Shown in pieces: positions 49,767 to 58,887 of a stretch of 64,000 bases of DNA. The stretch's first letter is position 1, and each line of letters opens with the position of its first letter. Location: positions 3,983,635-4,047,634 of the forward strand of contig CP139021.1 in assembly GCA_034044135.1 (NCBI GenBank). Reading direction: 5' to 3'. A model generated the notes under the pieces. That model did no database searches. It saw nothing but the letters and a program-made list of their open reading frames with translations, and was not told the origin of the DNA. Both the position numbers and the translations under genes were made by a program. The DNA is from Flammeovirgaceae bacterium SG7u.111 (GTDB taxonomy: Bacteria > Bacteroidota > Bacteroidia > Cytophagales > Flammeovirgaceae).

Positions 49767-49949
49767 TTATTTTCGGGAACAGATATGCTTTGTAGTCGTT
49801 TGGGAATGTGTTTTCAAAACAGCATCTAAAACAAATCACTTATTCCCACAGTTGCAAACATCAGAAGCAATTCCGCAAAACTTTATGCTACTCTGTTTCT
49901 AAAAACTTACCTAAATTGCAACATTGGAAGATATATTTATAGTAGAAAG

Positions 49950-50555
49950 ATGAAGAAAAAAATAGCCTTAACCTCCGTTTTGTCCTTCGCCGTCCTAGGC
50001 TTAGCCGCTTTTGTAGGGTATTCTAATAAATTTGATTTTAAAGAAGAAAAGCCCAAAGGCATGGTTTCCCAAGAAGAGGAAAGCAAGTTTTATAGCTTCA
50101 AAATGACTTCAATTGATGGAGAAGAAATCAGTTTTGAAAAGTACAAAGGCAAGAAGGTTTTGCTTGTGAATGTGGCTTCCAAATGTGGGTTCACGCCTCA
50201 ATACGAAGACCTTCAAAAGCTTCATAAAATGTACGAAGGAAAAGTAACCGTACTTGGGTTTCCCGCCAACAACTTTATGAAACAAGAACCTGGTACAAAC
50301 GAAGAGATAGCTTCTTTTTGCGAGAGAAACTATGGCGTTACATTCCAAATGTTTGAAAAAATATCCGTGAAAGGAAAAAAGCAACATCCGCTTTATCAAT
50401 GGCTTTCTTCCAAAGAAGAAAATGGCTGGAATGACAAAGCTCCGTCGTGGAACTTTTGTAAATACTTGGTAGATGAAAAAGGTACGCTTATCGGCTTTTA
50501 TGGTTCAAAAACAAAACCTACCGATGAAGAAATCATCTCGAAAATAATGCAGTAA
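49950..50555 (+). CDS. Exported glutathione-peroxidase-family protein (thiol peroxidase)
   Basis: 201 residues with an N-terminal signal or anchor (ALTSVLSFAVLGLAAFVGYSN). The peroxidatic Cys is in NVASKCGFTPQY, followed by the Gln in NFMKQEPGTNEEI and Trp/Asn in PSWNFCKYLVD, the GPx active-site set. The Cys of F-P-C-N is Ala here (FPANNF), so the resolving partner may be thioredoxin-dependent in another way. It reduces hydroperoxides, probably in the periplasm. Confidence 0.9.
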   Translation: MKKKIALTSVLSFAVLGLAAFVGYSNKFDFKEEKPKGMVSQEEESKFYSFKMTSIDGEEISFEKYKGKKVLLVNVASKCGFTPQYEDLQKLHKMYEGKVTVLGFPANNFMKQEPGTNEEIASFCERNYGVTFQMFEKISVKGKKQHPLYQWLSSKEENGWNDKAPSWNFCKYLVDEKGTLIGFYGSKTKPTDEEIISKIMQ

Positions 50556-50642
50556 GTTTCAGGTACGAGTTATAAGATTGAGAAATCTACTAGCTAGCTT
50601 TGCGACGGTTATTCCATTTGAATTTCAGACTAGCTTTGTTGT

Positions 50643-51311
50643 ATGATTCACATTAAAAATCTTCATTTCCAATACCCTTCGGGAGAGTTCAGCCTTCATA
50701 TTGAAGACTTTGAGCTTAAGAAAGCAGAAAAGGTCGCTATTATCGGACCGAGTGGTTCGGGAAAAACGACCTTGCTCAACCTGATTTCGGGAATTTTCCC
50801 CACCGAAAAAGGGGCGGTTGAGGTAGCCGAGCAACCCGTCCACCAACTGAACGATCAAGCACGAAGGGACTTCCGCATTTCCAATATCGGTTTCGTTTTC
50901 CAAGATTTTGAATTGCTCGATTACCTCAACGTGTTCGGCAATATTTTGCATCCCTACCGCATCACCAAAGCATTAAAACTAAGCTCTGAAGTGAAGGAAA
51001 GGGCAAAATTGCTTGCTCGGCAAATGGGCATTTCCGACAAGCTCAGCCGAAAACCATCGGAGCTTTCCCAAGGAGAAAAGCAACGCACAGCCATCTGCCG
51101 AGCGCTGCTGCCCAAGCCCAAGCTCATCCTCGCCGATGAAGCAACGGGCAATCTCGATCCAGTAAACAAAACCCGAATTTTAGATTTACTTTTTGATGCG
51201 GTGGAAAAGGAAAATGCAACGCTCTTAGCCGTCACCCACGACCACGAACTACTACCAAGGTTCGACCGAGTTTTCGATTTCAATACATTTACCAAAAGCA
51301 GTAATTCTTAG
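50643..51311 (+). CDS. ABC transporter ATP-binding protein (LolD/MacB type)
   Basis: 222 residues. Walker A GPSGSGKTTL near 36-45, signature LSQGEKQR, Walker B LILADEATGNLD and the switch His in AVTHDHELL. The short EATGNLDP form is that of the LolD/FtsE/MacB group, which work with FtsX-fold permeases; such a permease gene follows at 51581. Inner-membrane-associated. Confidence 0.92.
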   Translation: MIHIKNLHFQYPSGEFSLHIEDFELKKAEKVAIIGPSGSGKTTLLNLISGIFPTEKGAVEVAEQPVHQLNDQARRDFRISNIGFVFQDFELLDYLNVFGNILHPYRITKALKLSSEVKERAKLLARQMGISDKLSRKPSELSQGEKQRTAICRALLPKPKLILADEATGNLDPVNKTRILDLLFDAVEKENATLLAVTHDHELLPRFDRVFDFNTFTKSSNS

Positions 51312-51580
51312 TTAGCCGCAAAAGTATATTGAAGCTTTTTTTATTCGTTGATCATACTTTTCAGTTCCTGCTGAAGGTCCCGAGTTACTGGTTGCTAGTA
51401 TTAAATTAACCTTCAAAAAACCTAGAGCCAAACATCCTAATGATGAGAAAGTTTTAGGGCTTTTCTTAAGAAAAACTAGTAACGAGAAACGAGCAACCAG
51501 TAACTTTACGCCAAATCACAAAATGCTGCAAGGTGATAAAAACTATAAAAACCATTGCTGCTTACAATGTAGCTAATAGC
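51312..51580. repeat. Gap with 13-bp inverted repeat of the GTTACTGGTTGCT type
   Basis: GTTACTGGTTGCT at 51384-51396 and its exact complement at 51492-51504, 95 bases apart. The same motif is at 5922-5934 and partly in the TTGCTAG triplet at 5134-5154. It splits the ABC ATPase gene from its likely permease gene, which suggests insertion into an operon. Confidence 0.6.
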
Positions 51581-52762
51581 ATGAAAAACACTCTTTACAT
51601 AGCCTCCAAATACATTCTTCACAACAAGATAAAAACCAGTATTTTAGTTGCCTGCGTAACTATTATCCTGTTTTTACCTGCTGCGCTAGAAGTGCTGCTC
51701 AATGCCAGCGAGGAGCAGCTGATGTCACGGGCAAAAGCGACCCCGCTCCTTGTAGGCTCAAAAGGGAGTGCGCTCGACCTCTGTATGAATGCCTTGTACT
51801 TTGATAATGAATCACCCGAGCTGATCAGCTTAGAGGGAACAAAAAAGATTGATGCCTCTGAACTTGCTTCGGCCGTGCCTATTTACAACCGCTTTTCCGC
51901 TCAAGGCTTCCCCATCATCGGGACTAGCTTGGACTACTTCAAGTTCAGAAAGTTAAAACTGACAAATGGAAGAAAGTTTACGATGATAGGCGAATGCATA
52001 ATTGGCGCCAAAGTAGCCGAAGCTTTGCAACTTGGTGTGGGGCAAAGCATTGTTTCTTCCCCCGAAAACCTATTTGACCTAGCGGGAATCTATCCTCTCA
52101 AAATGAACATTGTGGGCGTGCTAGCTCCCTCTCATTCACCCGATGACCTCGGCATTTTTACCGATCTCAAAACCACTTGGATAATCCAAGGTTTGGGACA
52201 TGGACACCAAGATGTCACCAAACTGGAAGACGAAAGCCTCATTGCTTCCCGCTCCGATTCTGTTGTACAAACAACTTCCAAGCTCATGAACTATAATGAA
52301 ATCACAGAAGAAAACATTGGCTCGTTCCATTTTCACGGAGATTTGACCACCTACCCCATTACGGCAGTCATCGCTTTCCCCAAGGACCAAAAATCAGGGA
52401 CGTTGCTTCAAGGAAAATACTTGCAACAGGAAGAAAAATACCAGATAGTAAAACCCACTACTGTAATAGATGGCTTGCTCCAAAACATCTTCCGAATTAG
52501 AAATGTGCTCGATGCGGTTATAGCCATTGTATCATTCGCCACTTTCTTAGCCCTGTTCTTAGTCTTCGTACTTTCTACCCGATTAAGAGAAGCTGAAATC
52601 CAAACCACGTTTAAGATTGGAGGAAGAAAAGGAACGATCGCTAAGTTTTTACTAGCCGAAATCTTGATTTCAACTCTCATTAGCGCAACATTTGCAGCTC
52701 TGCTCATCGCTATTCTTCATTCCAATATTAATGAGCTGGTTCGTATGCTTTTTATGGGATGA
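51581..52762 (+). CDS. FtsX-fold ABC transporter permease
   Basis: 393 residues from the ATG at 51581; an in-frame GTG at 51533 adds 16 residues without a clear role. An N-terminal helix (SILVACVTIILFLPAALEVLL), a large periplasmic domain and three C-terminal helices with the loop FKIGGRKGTIAKFLLAEILIST give the MacB/FtsX layout. It should pair with the ATPase at 50643-51311. Substrate unknown; lipoprotein or peptide transport is typical of the group. Confidence 0.85.
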   Translation: MKNTLYIASKYILHNKIKTSILVACVTIILFLPAALEVLLNASEEQLMSRAKATPLLVGSKGSALDLCMNALYFDNESPELISLEGTKKIDASELASAVPIYNRFSAQGFPIIGTSLDYFKFRKLKLTNGRKFTMIGECIIGAKVAEALQLGVGQSIVSSPENLFDLAGIYPLKMNIVGVLAPSHSPDDLGIFTDLKTTWIIQGLGHGHQDVTKLEDESLIASRSDSVVQTTSKLMNYNEITEENIGSFHFHGDLTTYPITAVIAFPKDQKSGTLLQGKYLQQEEKYQIVKPTTVIDGLLQNIFRIRNVLDAVIAIVSFATFLALFLVFVLSTRLREAEIQTTFKIGGRKGTIAKFLLAEILISTLISATFAALLIAILHSNINELVRMLFMG

Positions 52763-52878
52763 AAAATTTATATTTAATATTTTGAGGCTAGAAGTTGAAA
52801 AACAATTTTGTCAATATTTTTCCAATCGCATTCGTCCTTTAAGACTATCACCTCTAAGCTTTAAACCTTTTACTACTT

Positions 52879-53760
52879 ATGAAATTCAATATCGAAAACG
52901 AAACTATAAGCGTAGCCATCAACCAAAAAGGAGCCGAATTTGCCGGAATCAAAAGCAAAGCCAGTGGCACCGAATACCTTTGGCAAGCCGACCCCGCCCA
53001 CTGGGGTCGCCACTCTTGTATCTTGTTCCCCTTCGTAGGCAGGTTAAAAAACGACGAATACAAATTTGAAGGAAAAACCTACCAACTCCCTCAACATGGC
53101 TTCGCACGAAACTTGGATTTTGAAATAGAAAGCCAAAGTAAATCCCACATTAGCTTGGTATTGAAAGAGAGCGAAGAAACACTCAAGACCTACCCGTTTT
53201 CATTCGTGCTAAAAGCAATTTACGAAGTAAAGGGAAATACCCTCAGCATAGGCTACGAAGTAGAAAACCCTTCGGACAACAAGGACTTGTATTTCTCCAT
53301 TGGCGCACACCCCGCCTTCAATTGCCCTATCGATCCTGCTAAAAAGCGTTCGGATTACCAATTGGTTTTTAGTGAAAAAGAAACAGCTAAAAGGTTGCTG
53401 ATTGGCGATGGAGGTTTGTACACAGGGGAAACAGAAAAGACACTTGACAATCAAGATTTTCTTCCTATCACCGACAACCTTTTCGCCCAAGATGCCTTGG
53501 TCTTCGATAGCTTAAAATCCGATACCATCAGCATTCAATCGGGAAGCGAGCTTCCAAAACTGAGCGTAGGCTTCAAGGGCTTCCCCCACATGGGCATTTG
53601 GTCTAAAAATTCAGAATCGCCTTTTGTATGCATAGAGCCTTGGTTCGGCTTAGCAGATTCCACTGACCACAATGGCGACTTCACCAAAAAAACAGGCATG
53701 ATAAAACTAGCACCTAAAGGGAAGTTTTCTTGTGAACATACGGTGAGTATTGAAGAGTAG
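52879..53760 (+). CDS. Aldose 1-epimerase family protein (LacX/YeaD-like)
   Basis: 293 residues, a galactose-mutarotase beta-sandwich. Blocks: GAEFAGIKSKASGTEYLWQADPAHWGRHSCILFPFVGRLKND, then LPQHGFARN with the catalytic His, and IGAHPAFNCP; the late CIEPWFGLAD holds the catalytic Glu. This order is that of the LacX/YeaD sub-branch. It interconverts anomers of aldoses or their phosphates in the cytoplasm. A hairpin at 53760-53790 may be the terminator. Confidence 0.88.
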   Translation: MKFNIENETISVAINQKGAEFAGIKSKASGTEYLWQADPAHWGRHSCILFPFVGRLKNDEYKFEGKTYQLPQHGFARNLDFEIESQSKSHISLVLKESEETLKTYPFSFVLKAIYEVKGNTLSIGYEVENPSDNKDLYFSIGAHPAFNCPIDPAKKRSDYQLVFSEKETAKRLLIGDGGLYTGETEKTLDNQDFLPITDNLFAQDALVFDSLKSDTISIQSGSELPKLSVGFKGFPHMGIWSKNSESPFVCIEPWFGLADSTDHNGDFTKKTGMIKLAPKGKFSCEHTVSIEE

Positions 53761-53939
53761 GGTTTAGGAGAAAAGCTCTTCCTTAAACCCTTAGTTCAAT
53801 CTTTCATATCAAAACCTTCAAAACAACCCTGTGTTAATTAAAAATGAATTAAACAATCGCAAACAGCTAAATCGACCTATTTTCCATAATATTGGCACGA
53901 AAAACAAGGACAACTTTAGACAACAATTTTACAACCTCT

Positions 53940-54521
53940 ATGAAAAACATCTGCATCTTTTGTGGCTCTAGCCCAGGAAAGGGAAAAACGTATAAGAAAG
54001 AAGCTAAAGCTTTCGGAAAACTTCTCGCCAAGAACAATTACCGTTTGGTATACGGCGGAGGAAGTACTGGACTGATGGGAGCAGTTGCCGATGGCGTGAT
54101 AGATGCTGGAGGAAAAGTGCTAGGCGTAATCCCGGAATTCCTCATCAAAAAGGAAATAGGGCACAACAAAATCCATGAGATGATAGTGACTGATACTATG
54201 CACGAGCGAAAGCAAAAAATGGCGGATATTTCCGATGCTTTTATAGCCCTACCAGGCGGAATGGGAACAATGGACGAGCTTTGTGAAATTGTTACTTGGT
54301 CGCAACTCGGCTTACATAAAAAACCTATTGGCATCTACAATATCAATGGCTTTTTCGATCTTCAACTAATGATGTTTGACAAAATGGTAGAGGAACGGTT
54401 TGTGAGCGAAGCACACAGGAAAATAATGATAAACGACTACGACCCTGTCAGACTTCTCGACAAATTGAAAAACTACAAATCCCCTGTTACAGAAAAATGG
54501 CTTGACCGAGAAAAAGTCTAA
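53940..54521 (+). CDS. LOG-family nucleoside 5'-monophosphate phosphoribohydrolase
   Basis: 193 residues from the ATG at 53940; the longer frame from 53892 has no match in its first 16 residues. FCGSSPGKGKTYKKEA opens the Rossmann-like fold, GGGSTGLMGAVADG follows, and PGGMGTMDELCEIVTWSQLG holds the P-G-G-x-G-T-x-x-E active site. The family releases ribose-5-phosphate from cytokinin-like or purine nucleotides. Cytoplasmic. Confidence 0.93.
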   Translation: MKNICIFCGSSPGKGKTYKKEAKAFGKLLAKNNYRLVYGGGSTGLMGAVADGVIDAGGKVLGVIPEFLIKKEIGHNKIHEMIVTDTMHERKQKMADISDAFIALPGGMGTMDELCEIVTWSQLGLHKKPIGIYNINGFFDLQLMMFDKMVEERFVSEAHRKIMINDYDPVRLLDKLKNYKSPVTEKWLDREKV

Positions 54522-54845
54522 GAAGATTTTCTTTGATCTGCACTACGCATACAGTAATGGTTCAATGACAAAACTCCCCCTAGACCAAGCTTTTCCACAA
54601 GTATCGGGAGCGTTTAAAACATATTTCTCGGCCCTCAGGCTTAACAATTTGTTAACCGATACTTCTCGTTGCATTTCTCAGATTTTATCATTCATTTTGC
54701 ACCTCGCTAATTCGACGACTGTAATCTCCACTACCTAATTTGAAAATCCTTCTGAAAAAGAAGGTATATTTTGTATTATTGTTATATCTGTACTTCACAA
54801 ATTATCTGCAGATAATTTTTTTATAAAGCATAACTCGTAACAAAC
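54522..54845. other. Gap before the ROK kinase-anmK operon; probable promoter near 54739-54773
   Basis: TTTG at 54739-54742 and TATATTTTG at 54765-54773 are 22 bases apart. This resembles the phylum promoter, though the -7 box has one extra base. No gene is seen. Confidence 0.4.
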
Positions 54846-55817
54846 ATGACAAGTCAAGAAGTAGCATTGGGCATTGACATAGGTGGAACCAACACCAAAC
54901 TAGGGCTGGTAAATAGCGTAGGTAATTGCCTTTCCGAATCATCTATCCCCACCGATTCCCACAAACCCATTGAAGATTTTCTCGATAGAATTGCCACTGA
55001 AGTTGAAAAACTTAAAGCAACTGCAGGGTTGGATGTCGATATTTTTGCAGTAGGCATGGGTGCTCCCAATGGAAATTACTACACAGGTACTATCGAAAAA
55101 GCACCTAACCTTGGCTGGGGAGAGATTGTCCCTATGGCGAAGTTGATTGAAGGAAAGCTTGGTCTAAAAACCACCCTCACCAACGATGCCAATGCAGCTG
55201 CCATAGGCGAAATGATGTACGGAGTTGCCCAAGGCATGAAAAACTTTGTAGTGATCACGCTCGGCACAGGGCTGGGAAGCGGCATAGTGGTAAATGGAGA
55301 TTTGGTCTATGGCCACGACGGCTTTGCCGGCGAAGTGGGCCATACCACCGTATTTTGGGGAGGTCGCGACTTGCCTACTGGCAGAAAAGGCTCGCTGGAG
55401 GCATACGCTTCAGCAACGGGAATTAGAAGAACGGTGTTCGAGCTGCTTTCTAAAAGGCTACACCCTTCCCCGCTCCGCAAAATGAGCTTTGAAGAATTAG
55501 AAGCGCATCATATTTCCGAAGCAGCCCTCAACGGCGACCCTATCGCTTTGGAAGCATTTGAATATACTGGTAAGATTTTGGGCATGAAGCTTTCCGATGT
55601 AGTTGCTATTCTTAGCCCAGAGGCTATTATCCTCTTTGGTGGCTTGGCAAAAGCAGGAGACCTCATCACCAAACCTACTAAAAAATACATGGAAGAATAC
55701 AACTTGAACATCTTCCAAAACAAGGTGAAAGTTTTGGTCTCCAACCTCAAGGGCAGCAACACCGCCGTATTGGGCGCAAGCGCCTTGGCTTGGAAAGAAA
55801 GGGATAAAGCAAAATAA
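54846..55817 (+). CDS. ROK-family sugar kinase (glucokinase-like)
   Basis: 323 residues. ATP site GIDIGGTNTKLGLV at about 8-21, then NDANAAAIGEMMYG with the catalytic Asp, and LGTGLGSGIVVNGDLVYGHDGFAGEVGHTTV. ROK kinases normally go on with a C-G-C-G-x-x-G-C-L-E zinc motif; here the matching stretch is GRDLPTGRKGSLEAYAS with no Cys. It phosphorylates glucose, GlcNAc or a related hexose in the cytoplasm. anmK begins one base after its stop, so the two are translationally coupled; N-acetylmuramic acid or GlcNAc recycling fits. Confidence 0.9.
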   Translation: MTSQEVALGIDIGGTNTKLGLVNSVGNCLSESSIPTDSHKPIEDFLDRIATEVEKLKATAGLDVDIFAVGMGAPNGNYYTGTIEKAPNLGWGEIVPMAKLIEGKLGLKTTLTNDANAAAIGEMMYGVAQGMKNFVVITLGTGLGSGIVVNGDLVYGHDGFAGEVGHTTVFWGGRDLPTGRKGSLEAYASATGIRRTVFELLSKRLHPSPLRKMSFEELEAHHISEAALNGDPIALEAFEYTGKILGMKLSDVVAILSPEAIILFGGLAKAGDLITKPTKKYMEEYNLNIFQNKVKVLVSNLKGSNTAVLGASALAWKERDKAK

Positions 55818-55818
55818 G

Positions 55819-56892
55819 GTGCAAAAAAAATACACAGTAGCAGGAATGATGTCGGGCACGTCATTAGACGGGCTCGATCTTACTTGCTGCGAGTTTGAAT
55901 TCGAGGCGGGAAAATGGATATATTCCATCCTCGCTGCCGATACCTTCCCCTACTCTGCCGAATGGAAAGCCAAACTCGCTGACCTCGAAAACCAATCGGC
56001 TCTAGCCTATGCCCAAGCCAATGCAGACCTTGGCGAATTGATGGGCACAAGACTCAAAGAATTTCTAGCAACCAACAAGCTAGAGGTTGACTTTGCCGCT
56101 TCGCACGGGCATACTGTTTTCCACCAACCTGAGAAAAAGCTTACTACCCAAATAGGTAGCGGAGCAGCCATAGCGGCTGCATCAGGCACCACTACGATTT
56201 GCGATTTCCGTACGCTAGATGTAGCCCTTGGAGGACAAGGTGCACCCCTCGTACCTATTGGCGACGAACTTCTCTTTGCCCAATACGATGCCTGCCTCAA
56301 CCTAGGTGGAATTGCTAATGTATCCTTCCAGAAAGACGGCAAAATGATAGCTGGGGACACTAGCGCTTGCAACATGATCTTGAACCACCTAGCAGGAAAG
56401 AAAGGTTTGGAATACGATGATAAAGGGCTACTAGCCAGAAGTGGGACGTTGGAAAATGCCCTTTTTGATCAACTCAATGCCCTACCCTATTTCCAAGAAC
56501 CCTTCCCAAAATCCTTGGGAAAAGAATGGGTGCTGGAACATATTTTTCCCCTGATGGAAAACTCTACCTCGCCCCTTGCCAATCTTGCTTGCACCTTTGT
56601 GCACCACATTGCTTTTCAGTTAAGCGAAGCTTTTAGCAAAGCAGGGTTTGATGGGAAAAACCTAATTGCCACAGGAGGTGGAACGTTTAACGAGTTTTTG
56701 GTGGAAAAGCTTCAAACCTACAACCCAAACATAAAAGTAGAACTACCCGACCCACAAACCATCAACTACAAAGAAGCCCTCATCTTCGCCTTCCTCGGCG
56801 TCTTGCGCTGGAGGAATGAAACCAACTGCCTTAGCTCTGTCACTGGAGCTAGCCATGATAATTGCGGGGGAGCTATTTATTGGGCAAAGTAG
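55819..56892 (+). CDS. anmK: Anhydro-N-acetylmuramic acid kinase
   Basis: 357 residues from a GTG start, one base after the ROK kinase stop. Blocks: AGMMSGTSLDGLDL (ATP site), AASHGHTVFHQP, TTICDFRTLDVALGGQGAPLVPIGDELLF with the catalytic Asp, and LATGG-like NLIATGGGTFNEF. It opens and phosphorylates 1,6-anhydroMurNAc to MurNAc-6-phosphate for peptidoglycan recycling in the cytoplasm. With the ROK kinase it forms a small recycling operon. Confidence 0.95.
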   Translation: MQKKYTVAGMMSGTSLDGLDLTCCEFEFEAGKWIYSILAADTFPYSAEWKAKLADLENQSALAYAQANADLGELMGTRLKEFLATNKLEVDFAASHGHTVFHQPEKKLTTQIGSGAAIAAASGTTTICDFRTLDVALGGQGAPLVPIGDELLFAQYDACLNLGGIANVSFQKDGKMIAGDTSACNMILNHLAGKKGLEYDDKGLLARSGTLENALFDQLNALPYFQEPFPKSLGKEWVLEHIFPLMENSTSPLANLACTFVHHIAFQLSEAFSKAGFDGKNLIATGGGTFNEFLVEKLQTYNPNIKVELPDPQTINYKEALIFAFLGVLRWRNETNCLSSVTGASHDNCGGAIYWAK

Positions 56893-56958
56893 GGCATTTC
56901 TAAAGAACACTTCTGATATCCTAAAACACATCGTCTCGAATGCTTTGAGCGACCGGGA

Positions 56959-57028
56959 CAAGGTATCAATCGGGAGATTGACTGTTTTGCTTACATCGTA
57001 GAGGGAAAAACTCTACGATGAACGTTGG
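56959..57028 (+). repeat. Structured repeat, copy A
   Basis: Starts with a TCAATC-GGGA-GATTGA hairpin (56966-56981) and goes on to CATCGTAGAG (56994-57003), loop GGAAAAA, CTCTACGATG (57011-57020), then AACGTTGG. Copy B at 57818-57884 has the same layout with changes in the stem that stay paired. It begins the cassette-like region downstream of anmK. Confidence 0.75.
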
Positions 57029-57103
57029 TGGACTATAGACGAAACACAGACGACGTGGTCGTTTTATAGAGAAGCCAAGGTCCGGCCTGAGTAGGTTTCA
57101 AAT

Positions 57104-57171
57104 CGACGGGGGCTTTTGAAAAGACCCCGTCGTGAGCCTGTAGGTAAAATGTAACCTAGCTGTCTTTCAAG
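57104..57171 (+). repeat. GACGGGG hairpin followed by a partial third copy of the structured repeat
   Basis: CGACGGGG (57104-57111) and CCCCGTCG (57125-57132) enclose CTTTT/AAAAG, a hairpin also found at 62788-62816. From 57141 the sequence matches 57791-57822 (ACCTAGCTG then TTCAAG), that is the part just before copy B. The 327-base gap 56893-57219 holds no gene. Confidence 0.65.
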
Positions 57172-57219
57172 CAGCATCTGTGGTAAGCCAATGCTTTATG
57201 AGCCAATGTTGTGTGGCGT

Positions 57220-57678
57220 TTATTCCAATTCAAAATATAATTCTTTCACTTCAAAGTCGACCAGTTCATTTGCCTCATTAAGAAAAATAGTATAAATATC
57301 ACTCTCCCCGAAAGTAATTGAATCCATGTTTTTTGAGAAAGTTAATGAGTCAAAGATAAACACGTTGCCCTTTGCTAGCTTGAGTATTAAAGAATCACCT
57401 ATCGGAAGAAAATAGTGTATAAAAAGATTAGAAGTGTCAATATCAATCAAATCTGCTCCACTCTTTAAACTCATTTTCTGGATACAATTGATTTGAGATT
57501 CTTTTTTTGTGCTATAAAAGTCTAATAAGCTTTCATCGCACCGAATACCTACTTCAATCGGATCACTGCATTTATTTATAATGGTGATTTCTTTTAATGA
57601 GAAACATGCTGAAAGAGTTGAGGATACAATGAAAATCCAAATAAAACTCCGACTAATAAATTTTGGGAATAATCTCAT
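57220..57678 (-). CDS. Lipoprotein of unknown function, first gene of the cassette-like region
   Basis: 152 residues from the ATG at 57678 (an ATG four codons earlier is possible). The signal (FIWIFIVSSTLSAC) ends at Cys25, a plausible lipobox. The rest is beta-rich with Cys residues in INKCSDPIEVGIRCDESL, and no recognised domain. It lies alone between palindromic repeats on both sides. Function unknown. Confidence 0.7.
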   Translation of the reverse strand: MRLFPKFISRSFIWIFIVSSTLSACFSLKEITIINKCSDPIEVGIRCDESLLDFYSTKKESQINCIQKMSLKSGADLIDIDTSNLFIHYFLPIGDSLILKLAKGNVFIFDSLTFSKNMDSITFGESDIYTIFLNEANELVDFEVKELYFELE

Positions 57679-58023
57679 GATACTCAGCAAATTAATGATA
57701 TACTTTTTCTATCCCCACTTCTTTTGAGAGTTAGTGAAGCATCCTCTCAGAAGTTTTTATTGGGCAAATCTCCCGATTTGCAAAACTCTGTGGGCAAGAC
57801 GTGACCTAGCTGCCCTTCAAGGCGTCAATCAGAAAATTGACTTGGCTTACTCCGTAGAGAGAAAAACTCTACGGAGAACGTTGGGCATAATGTCTCGTAT
57901 AAGAATAGTAGCGGTTTTTTATACACTTACCATTCCGTTTGCTACTGTCGTTTAATTTATAGATTCCATTTTGTTTTAGCGATTAAACCGCTATTATTTT
58001 TATACAATGTTTTGCGTAGACAT
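57679..58023. repeat. Structured repeat copy B and left direct repeat around the DUF2262 gene
   Basis: 57791-57822 matches the partial copy at 57141; 57818-57884 matches copy A. The main stem is CTCCGTAGAG (57850-57859) with CTCTACGGAG (57867-57876); relative to copy A the two changed positions are compensated on the other side. Then GTTGGGC (57880-57886) and CTCGTATAAGAATAGTAGC (57894-57912), which recurs exactly at 58923-58941. No gene in this gap. Confidence 0.75.
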
Positions 58024-58887
58024 TTATCCTTCAATCTGAGCGCTTTCCAATCCACCTTTCAAATTTCCGTAAACTGTTATAATATGACCATTGAACATAT
58101 CATCATCGTTATAGTAGGCTGTAAAATCTCCACCATCATAGCTTATTACTAATTCAGAGAGTTTAATTCGTCTCTCAAATTCGTCATTTGTTATTTCTTT
58201 ATTTTCATCTTGAAGCCAGTCATTTGCTAAATGCGTCAACTTTTCTCCTGCAAAATTTTTGAATTCTAAATCTTTTTGTTTTTGTTCATTGAATAAAACT
58301 TTTAAAATATTCAGAGTGTCATTCCAAGTTTGCTTATCATCAATATCTACTTCTAGCGAGACACTAACATTTTCATTCAACCAGTCCATACTTCCGTCCA
58401 ACATTCCATAGTCCTTATTTAGTTCAAATTCGCCCAATACTTCATCAGTGAATTTTACTGGTTTCCTATATTCTTTCAATACTTCCAATAGTTCATCATT
58501 CTGAACATTTTCCTTGACAACTTTCACAACCATAAATCGATTGTAAAAGGAAGGCAATCTTCCTTCGGGAACAGTTTTGTCTTTTAGCTCTCTAACTTTA
58601 AGGTGATAAATCGTTCCTGATTTGAAATGATATGGATAAGTTGTTCCGTGTTCATTACATTCTTTATCTGTCAAAAGCCAATTTATTCTTCCGTTACCTT
58701 TTTTAAGTTTATTTTTTTCTAAGTCGAAGTATGCTAAGAAATATTGTGAAGCATCCCAAGAATTATTTAGTTTTCCAGCTCCACCAGATTGGTCATTGGT
58801 AAGTACAAGAATTTCTTTTTCTTCTTTTCTATATTCATTTGCGAATACTTCAAAATCTTTATTTTTCTTTCTGAATAGATTTATCAT
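58024..58887 (-). CDS. DUF2262 domain protein
   Basis: 287 residues, soluble, no signal. The C-terminal half fits DUF2262: FTDEVLGEFELNKDYGMLDGSMDWLNENVSVSLEVD, then LANDWLQDE and FERRIKLSELVISYDGGDFTAYYNDDDMFNGHIITVYG. The N-terminal 130 residues are not recognised. The family is of unknown role and often occurs in polymorphic toxin/immunity and accessory gene sets with DUF1963 proteins; a DUF1963 gene is next here. Flanked by 19-base direct repeats. Confidence 0.8.
   Translation of the reverse strand: MINLFRKKNKDFEVFANEYRKEEKEILVLTNDQSGGAGKLNNSWDASQYFLAYFDLEKNKLKKGNGRINWLLTDKECNEHGTTYPYHFKSGTIYHLKVRELKDKTVPEGRLPSFYNRFMVVKVVKENVQNDELLEVLKEYRKPVKFTDEVLGEFELNKDYGMLDGSMDWLNENVSVSLEVDIDDKQTWNDTLNILKVLFNEQKQKDLEFKNFAGEKLTHLANDWLQDENKEITNDEFERRIKLSELVISYDGGDFTAYYNDDDMFNGHIITVYGNLKGGLESAQIEG

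Noticed and set aside
50222-50290. Missing Cys in the FPANNF segment of the glutathione peroxidase as a novelty
   Set aside because: I recall Ala at this place in many Bacteroidota homologues, and the Cys/Gln/Trp/Asn set is intact.
57791-57912. Group II intron remnant
   Set aside because: The hairpins recall domain V in size, but the conserved AGC/GAAA-type motifs are missing and there is no reverse transcriptase.
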